This document shows positions 23,546 through 60,000 of a stretch of DNA of 60,000 nt, in pieces. The position numbers and the translations under genes are program-made. This DNA comes from Glandiceps talaboti (lineage: Eukaryota > Hemichordata > Enteropneusta > Spengelidae), in contig NC_135564.1 of assembly GCF_964340395.1 (NCBI RefSeq), positions 13,987,012-14,047,011 of the forward strand. The letters run 5' to 3'. Within the stretch, counting starts at the first letter, position 1, and the number at the start of each line of letters is the position of its first letter. Under the pieces are notes generated by a model. It did no database searches, was not told the DNA's origin, and was given only the letters and a program-made list of their open reading frames with translations.

Positions 23546-23575
23546 ATGCAAATGTTATGCAAATATTATGCAAAG
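23546..23575. promoter_or_regulatory. Three helically phased octamer sites
   Basis: ATGCAAAT (23546), ATGCAAAT (23557) and ATGCAAAG (23568) occur at exact 11-bp spacing. ATGCAAAT is the POU/Oct octamer. The sites lie about 260 bp beyond the flavoprotein stop codon. Confidence 0.35.
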
Positions 23576-23838
23576 TGTGTCATATCCATCCTGGGGAGAA
23601 CACCGTGACTGCGTCATACATGTGGCATAATTGAACGTTTTTAATGGCCATCTAATGGAGGATACCACGAAGATGGGTTCCGACGGCAGTTTGACGTACA
23701 TCCTATATTGTCAAGATAAAATCAACCTGAAGTGACTTGCAACAAGGACAACTATCCATCAACGTTTACTTTTACTCTTCTTTCATTATGACCACGACGT
23801 TGCCATGACAATGTACTGAATTCCGTCATTCTTTTTTT

Positions 23839-54053
<30,215 letters not shown>

Positions 54054-55663
54054 TGCAAAGCGCTACATACGTGCGTTTTTTCAAAGTGCTCGGCTCATTG
54101 CTTGTCAGTCATCTGATCGGAGTGCGAAATCCATAAAATCTACCAAACTCTCGTTAGACGTTCACCACAGTAGCATATTGTCACCTGTTAAGCGTTCCTC
54201 TATTACCACCACAGAGATCAGGCAATAGTACGTACGGCCTGTGACGAAACAACGATAGCAATTGCAAGAGTTGTAACGAGCACACAAGCGCTGGTTCGAA
54301 CGGAAGAATATAATGCGGATTGTCGATAACAAGGCCACTCAGTGAACAAGCCGCGTGAAGGCGTTCTGCACAACTCACATATGTCGACGTCATTCAATTG
54401 GTCAGAGGACAGGGTCCAAAAAACGTTAATTATCACGCTCCACTAATTTGCCAGGCTTTGCCATTTTTTTGTTTTCGAAACAGGTTGTCCATAGCAACAC
54501 AACACTTGTTTTGCAATTGGCTGGCTTATACTAACAGGCATTTGTAGACCAATATATAGTTGGTAGCTTGCAATCAAACCAATGTTAATAATTGCGATGT
54601 TACCAATATTTTCACTATTTTCTTTCATTTTGAGGGTCAAGTGTGGCCATAATTCTTGAATTATGATTTTCAATAATAAAAAAAAACCAAACAGGGACAG
54701 AGTAAATAGTGTGAAATATTACAGGTAGATAAATAAGCGTGTCAGTTTTTGTGATAAACGACCTCTTTACATACCGATAGGGGTTACAAAAACAACTTTA
54801 ATTAACGACCGCGTCAAAATCATAAATTACGACAAGCTATAAATACTATTTAGACCAAAAAATCACACCACATCTTAGTTCGTATGTTGATCATGTTATT
54901 ACTACAAGCTGATTAATTTGGGCCATCAATTCTGGCGATCGGTTACCATGGAAACCCCATTTTATGAGCTATGAATTGCTTTGTCGACATAAGGGGTGTA
55001 TATGTATAAGATACTTAGCCTTCTGGTATGAAATAGCAATTTATATTCTGATGCGATATATTTGATGCAATATAAATGCACATTATATGTCTGTATAGCC
55101 GCTGAGCTGTATCACTACCCTTACATATCATTGCCTATATGTATTAAAGATCGACCAATTGAATCTCATCGTACTGTGTTTGAAGCCCCGGTGTAGACTA
55201 AAGAGTAACGTACAATTACAGGTGTGTATGAAATGAATTCCCTTCACTAACCTATTAACTATTCACAGAATACATCATTATACGTTGTGATATCTTTATT
55301 GTTAGTTATAATTACACACACATATTATTACTTCTATCGCGATTAATTGGATAGAATTTATCCTTCCACAGTTACAGTCGGCTGTCACAGTTTTATGACA
55401 CAATATGCCGTGGTAATGAAATCACAGCAGGGTTTAATTATGTTAATAAATATAACATAAATGAAATTAACTTAGATTTAATTCAAAATCTCCCTTGCTT
55501 GGCGTATTTATGATTTAATAAAGGTGGAGTGCTTTATTGGGGAGAAGCGCCTGACCAACTGAAAAAATCGGGTACATTCTCAAGAAATTTTTAAAAATAT
55601 GAATTTCAATAAGATCGTAACTCCGGATTAATTTAATCTTTCCACCTCATCATCCCAGGTTAG

Positions 55664-56025
55664 GTACAGCCCGTTTCAGGTTAGTGTTCACTGGCTCTGT
55701 TTGATACAACCATGCACACACCAGTAATGCATGCTACACTTTAAAGATAGCAAGATTGAATGAATACAGTTTCGAAATTTCTTGCGATATTCTGTCTAAA
55801 TGAAATGAACTAATGTGCCACCGTGCAGACAGCAAATGCAGACATGAAAATAATGGCACTCTTGTGTTTGCATCTAGTATGTACGTTTAATGGTTTATTT
55901 CATTGCATGAGACAAAAAGTAGCAAGAAATTGTGATCTTTTAAAGTGAAATGTACAATTTCTTATTGGTTTCTGCGTGGTCATATCAAACAGAACCAATG
56001 AGCACTAACTAGAAACGGGCTGTAC
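55664..56025. mobile_element. 362-bp foldback MITE
   Basis: GTACAGCCCGTTTC at the left and GAAACGGGCTGTAC at the right are a perfect 14-bp inverted pair. Complementarity continues for about 50 bp (GTTAGTGTTCACTGGCTCTG and CAGAACCAATGAGCACTAAC). No ORF is present. Confidence 0.85.
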
Positions 56026-56426
56026 TTATTTTACCGCAACTGCCTATATCCCACTTTTCCTTTACACTTGAGTGTGATCAGTTTGGCTTTAACACATTTA
56101 ATAGATCAGCACAGTATAGTAACATGCATGTTTCTTTAAACGCAGCGAAATGTCTTGAGAATGCGATTTCCCCCGAAATTTTTAGGAAGCAAAATAAATG
56201 TTTCTTGAATAACACAACTTATTAGAGCCCACACGTCACTGTGGCACTGTCTGTTCCGAATGTGTTATTAGTACATAAATCATGAATTTTGAAATCTAAC
56301 ACAGTTACAAACAAAGCCTGTTGCCAATACACGTATGATGTTATCAAAAACATGTGCATGTGTGAACAATAACATTATGTGATAAGATATTGTTTTGTTA
56401 ATTTGCGACATGCAGTGTGAGCCTTT

Positions 56427-56745
56427 AGAGTGGCCATATGGAGGATTGGGTATTTATTTTGGATAATTTTATAATGGCCTCCTACTTGAAAAAATAAATG
56501 TTAAACAACATGTGCCAAGTTCTTGCTTATAACTCAATAAATGACAACAGAATAAATGTATAAAATGTTTGTTATTGTACGTACAATAACCAATTTTTAC
56601 ACAACTTTTCGCAACATACTGACCTACAAATACATACTTTGGTCGATGTAGTTTCACATTGATTATTCAAGTAGGAAGCCATGATAAAATTGTTTTATAA
56701 ATTAAAACCAAAATACACACAAATCCTCATCCATATGGCCACTAA
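56427..56745. mobile_element. ~320-bp foldback element
   Basis: The left arm AGTGGCCATATGGAGGATTG to TAATGGCCTCCTACTTGAA pairs with the right arm TTCAAGTAGGAAGCCATGAT to CATCCATATGGCCACT. A small palindrome, GGTTATTGTACGTACAATAAC-like, lies at the centre (56570-56592). Confidence 0.8.
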
Positions 56746-57671
56746 GACAATGGTTGTTATTGACTGTGCGATTAATCACGTATTATCTCGCGATATATCA
56801 CGGGGGGATTAAAATATGGAAATCTGTAAAGAAATGAGGCATGTGTCTTCTTTAATATCTGCATTTATTATTTCATTTGAGCTACTTCATATGCATATGT
56901 CTGCTGAGTCAGACTCATATTTGATGTAATGAAACTATTGTAACACCTGGTAATGAATGAGGAACAACTTTCAAGTCAGTTTTTCTTGCCAATCGAGCGT
57001 TAATATGTGATTTAAAATTAAAGTGAAATGAAACCTCCAGAATCCATTTCTTTTAGCAGATTATTTACCATTAAATTTTCCCGCAGCTGTGTTCCCCTTG
57101 AAGGCTATTGACCTCTGAACCCGTGCATTTTATTCGCACAATAAAGCCTATAATAACCTGACCATAAACCAGATGATATCAGAATTCTTACAGCATTACA
57201 CAATATTAAATAGGTTGGCAGTATCTAATGACATTCATACAATATATTAATGAATTAAAAGAAATAAGTGAAAGGTACAGTGGAGTCGGCGGGGAAGGCA
57301 TCTCGGGGGATTTTAAGGTCAGTGGATCGATGATTGCATGTAAGGGTCTGTAAGCAAATTTACAGACAGTCGGCAAGAACTACACAACGTAAATCCCCTG
57401 TCGTGTAGTTAGAGGACAGTTGGTGATTATCAAATATTTACGGATTACAATGAATACATATTATAAAGCAAGCAGACAGACGAGTAAATAGTGGGATGTA
57501 CCTGATTGAAAACAGCATAAAGATTGGCTGTACGATATACACAGCAATTATTACCTCGGGGGTCACTTTAGGACTCGATACGTATAACATTTTCCCCCTG
57601 TGGTTTTCCAGGTATTGCAAGTGCTTCGCTGCTTGAAGTTAATATTGATATCAACGTATTGGGAAACAAAT

Positions 57672-57672
57672 A

Positions 57673-57704
<32 letters not shown>

Positions 57705-57773
57705 GTTGGTTGGTTGGTTGGTTGGTTGGTTGGTTGGTTGGTTGGTTGGTTGGTTGGTTGGTTGGTTGGTTGG

Positions 57774-57817
<44 letters not shown>

Positions 57818-57862
57818 CTGACTGATTGATTGATTGATTGATTGATCGATCGATCGATCGAT
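57672..57862. repeat. (TTGA)n(TTGG)n(TTGA)n sandwich microsatellite
   Basis: A TTGG core (57699-57775) is enclosed by TTGA blocks. It ends in (TCGA)n. Confidence 0.95.
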
Positions 57863-58776
57863 TTGTTATTCTTTCCCTTACATGGCACACATAACGGTGC
57901 GTCTTTTACATAACATAAAGCAACAGCCGGATAAATTAACATTGTTTAAAAATCACACGACTTTGCCATCGTTACTGTTATATACAAAACAACAACTCAG
58001 ACAGATAAGAAACGATTGATGTAAATAAATTGCCTAGAATTTTAAACGAGTGCATTGAGGTCGAACATGTGTCAAGGATAATGACTGTCAACGTGTGCCC
58101 ATTTTTTAAACAAACGTTAAATGCCTGACACGCAACAACGACCTGTTGCCAGGGGTCTTTACACCACACACACACTATACTGTGCCTACAACTATTACAA
58201 CACACGCACGCCATATACCGCCTGAGCGCCTGTTAATAATCCAAGGTGACCGCATGTTAACTTGATATACCTAATCTGCTAGCGAAACCATTTACTAGGC
58301 TTAATACAATTTATCTAGTCTTCATCAACGTTGTTAGGCCTAGGGAGCTTTCAGTATTTACAAGGGGGGGGGCGGAGGAAATCACGCATAGTCTGTTAAG
58401 TAAAACATGACCCTGCCCAAATTCTCCATTTGTAAAATGTGACCCTCCCCTTTGTCCCATTTTGTAAAACATGACCCTCCCCATGACAATTGCATATACT
58501 GAACGTTAATCAATATTCCCATTATACATACAAATTAAATGATTTTGACTATGTATTAGAAAGCAATATTTCTACATATAAAGTGACAAACCGTAAAAGA
58601 CTGGCTAGTTACCTTTCTTAAGTTATAATCATACACAATCTAGTTAGTATCTAAAACGTGCTTTCCATGTTCTGCATACTCTGCCTGATCTTGTAAAACT
58701 TGTAAAAGTTCCCTGATATTGTCATCATCATCACGTTCACCTTCAGTATTGCCATTATCAGTGTCACTCTAATCAC

Positions 58777-58793
58777 AACAACAACAACAACAA

Positions 58794-58865
<72 letters not shown>

Positions 58866-58866
58866 A
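58777..58866. repeat. (CAA)n(CAT)n microsatellite
   Basis: CAA units are followed by about 24 ATC units. Confidence 0.95.
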
Positions 58867-59786
58867 ATAATCATATTTTAACAACAACATTCACGTATTA
58901 GTCCATGAGCCAGACCCTGATTTTTAGCCAATTGGTACCAAAATGAGGTACCAAACATTACTTTTCTAAAACAAATTTTTCTGTAGATTTCAAAAATGCT
59001 TGGTAGACATCTGTGTTTGGTAGCTTTCTAGTAGTAAACTTCATTTAAAGTTACATAACACATAATAAAAAAAATCAATAATCTGATGGTCGTTTGGGGA
59101 TGACAATTCAAATTTGAAACAGTTTATGTAATCCAACATTCATAAAACATTGAAATAATTAAATTAAATTAAATTATGACTGAGATAACATTGTTTGACA
59201 TCTTTAAATCTTATAATTTGCATATTAATTACATTATTTGCATACGATTATCCATACAACAAATTTACAACAATTAACATAAATTTTGGCATTTATTCTT
59301 TAAACACCGTATTATTTCACATGAGACCAGCTTTTTCGTCGCATCGGAAATCACCGTCACGAATATTTTACCTGGTCAGTCCAATAAATCTATACAATAT
59401 AACTCTATTACTGGTTATGTACAAGAAGTTCATAGTGCACTGATCAAGGAAAAGTATACATCGAAATCTGATCTGAGACGGAATAAGTTCCGACCCGGGT
59501 CACAGTACCTTGGCCCGGGTCAAATCTTGATATTATAATTATAACTCACACTAGTAGCCTATCATTAATTCCCTCTTCCAAACTGAAATAAAGTAACTAA
59601 ACAGAGGAATAAACATGAAAAGGCACAAACAACCGGCAGTCCCACAGCAGTATAGCTGTCCATCCATCCAATCCATCTAATCTGCACTTGCTTCTTGCAT
59701 ACACGCATATTGTGCGGCTGGCTAGATATTGCAAGAAAATAGATAGAATGTTTGAATTATGTAGATACAAAAAATATTGATTTTAG

Positions 59787-59925
59787 CAGATGCAGTCTGT
59801 GAAATCATGAAAAAATGCGACCAGGTCGCCAAGCTGGAAGCACTGCCTGAACATTGGAACGTGTGGAATATTTACAGTGGAGACGGAGACGATCACAGCA
59901 TTTTGTTTTATCTACTGTACTATAG
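59787..59925 (+). CDS. Internal exon of an unidentified gene (partial)
   Basis: The acceptor is attgattttag (ending 59786) and the donor is TACTATAG|gtattt. It opens in phase 1 with CA and closes in phase 2 with AG. It encodes 45 residues including EIMKKCDQVAKLEALPEHWN, VWNIYSGDGDDHS and ILFYLLYY. The composition (four Cys/Trp-type residues, no low complexity) and clean splice sites argue for a real exon. I do not recognise the family. Neighbouring exons are probably beyond the right edge. Confidence 0.5.
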
Positions 59926-60000
59926 GTATTTCAAATGTAGATGTTTTTGTAGATCCTGGTATAATCACACTTAGTTCTTTACAAATCAACTAAAGTATAT

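Larger units (their letters stand above)
54054..59786. other. Region upstream of the flavoprotein gene
   Basis: I recognise no gene here. It would include the flavoprotein promoter, just above 54053; no TATA box is evident. It also holds two foldback elements (55664-56025 and 56427-56745), a TTGA/TTGG microsatellite, an ATC/GTT microsatellite and a short tandem GTAAAACATGACCCTSCCC motif (58404-58490). Confidence 0.55.

Overview
This is a gene-poor, AT-rich, microsatellite-laden piece of an animal nuclear genome. The evidence is GT-AG introns, tRNA-derived SINEs, a decayed LINE and many short inverted-repeat transposons. The genes resemble those of marine invertebrates. A deuterostome such as a hemichordate, echinoderm or lancelet is my guess, but nothing in the window fixes the species. 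There are no operons and no prokaryotic features.

Two multi-exon genes can be assembled with matching splice phases. (1) Plus strand, 6858-14544: a four-exon theta-like glutathione S-transferase of 229 aa (exons 6858-6935, 8785-8918, 13135-13254, 14187-14544). (2) Minus strand, 54053 down to 23839: a four-exon FAD-dependent monooxygenase-like protein of 412 aa with an N-terminal membrane segment (exons 54053-53586, 35643-35266, 28811-28598, 24017-23839). Its three FAD-contact motifs are all recognisable, yet each lacks a key residue (GSDPIG, DD, GQ), so it may be a pseudoenzyme. A third gene is represented only by a plus-strand exon at 59787-59925, which presumably continues beyond the window. 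Weaker exon-like ORFs lie at 684-880 (minus) and 12378-12614 (plus, CARD-like helices).

The rest is repeats. I find at least nine families of short elements with inverted-repeat ends or foldback structure, most not tied to any family I can name. They include a ~335-bp TA-flanked MITE (13754-14088, copy at 49615-49925), an ~87-bp mini-MITE in three copies, a ~400-bp MITE in three copies, a foldback pair (21333-21732, 31215-31480), and single foldbacks at 7981, 20565, 55664 and 56427. Two dispersed repeats are joined directly to long (CT)n or (TCTG)n tracts. There are also two SINEs, a LINE relic whose stop codons sit where CGA arginine codons are expected, a 49-bp satellite (13 copies), a ~110-bp tandem array, and a tandem duplication of an exon end together with its splice donor.

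The two genes do not form an obvious joint pathway. Both belong to redox or detoxification superfamilies, but their proximity may be chance. I did not find a coherent new multi-gene system. The best leads are the motif-degenerate flavoprotein, the duplicated splice-donor block and the microsatellite-anchored repeat families.
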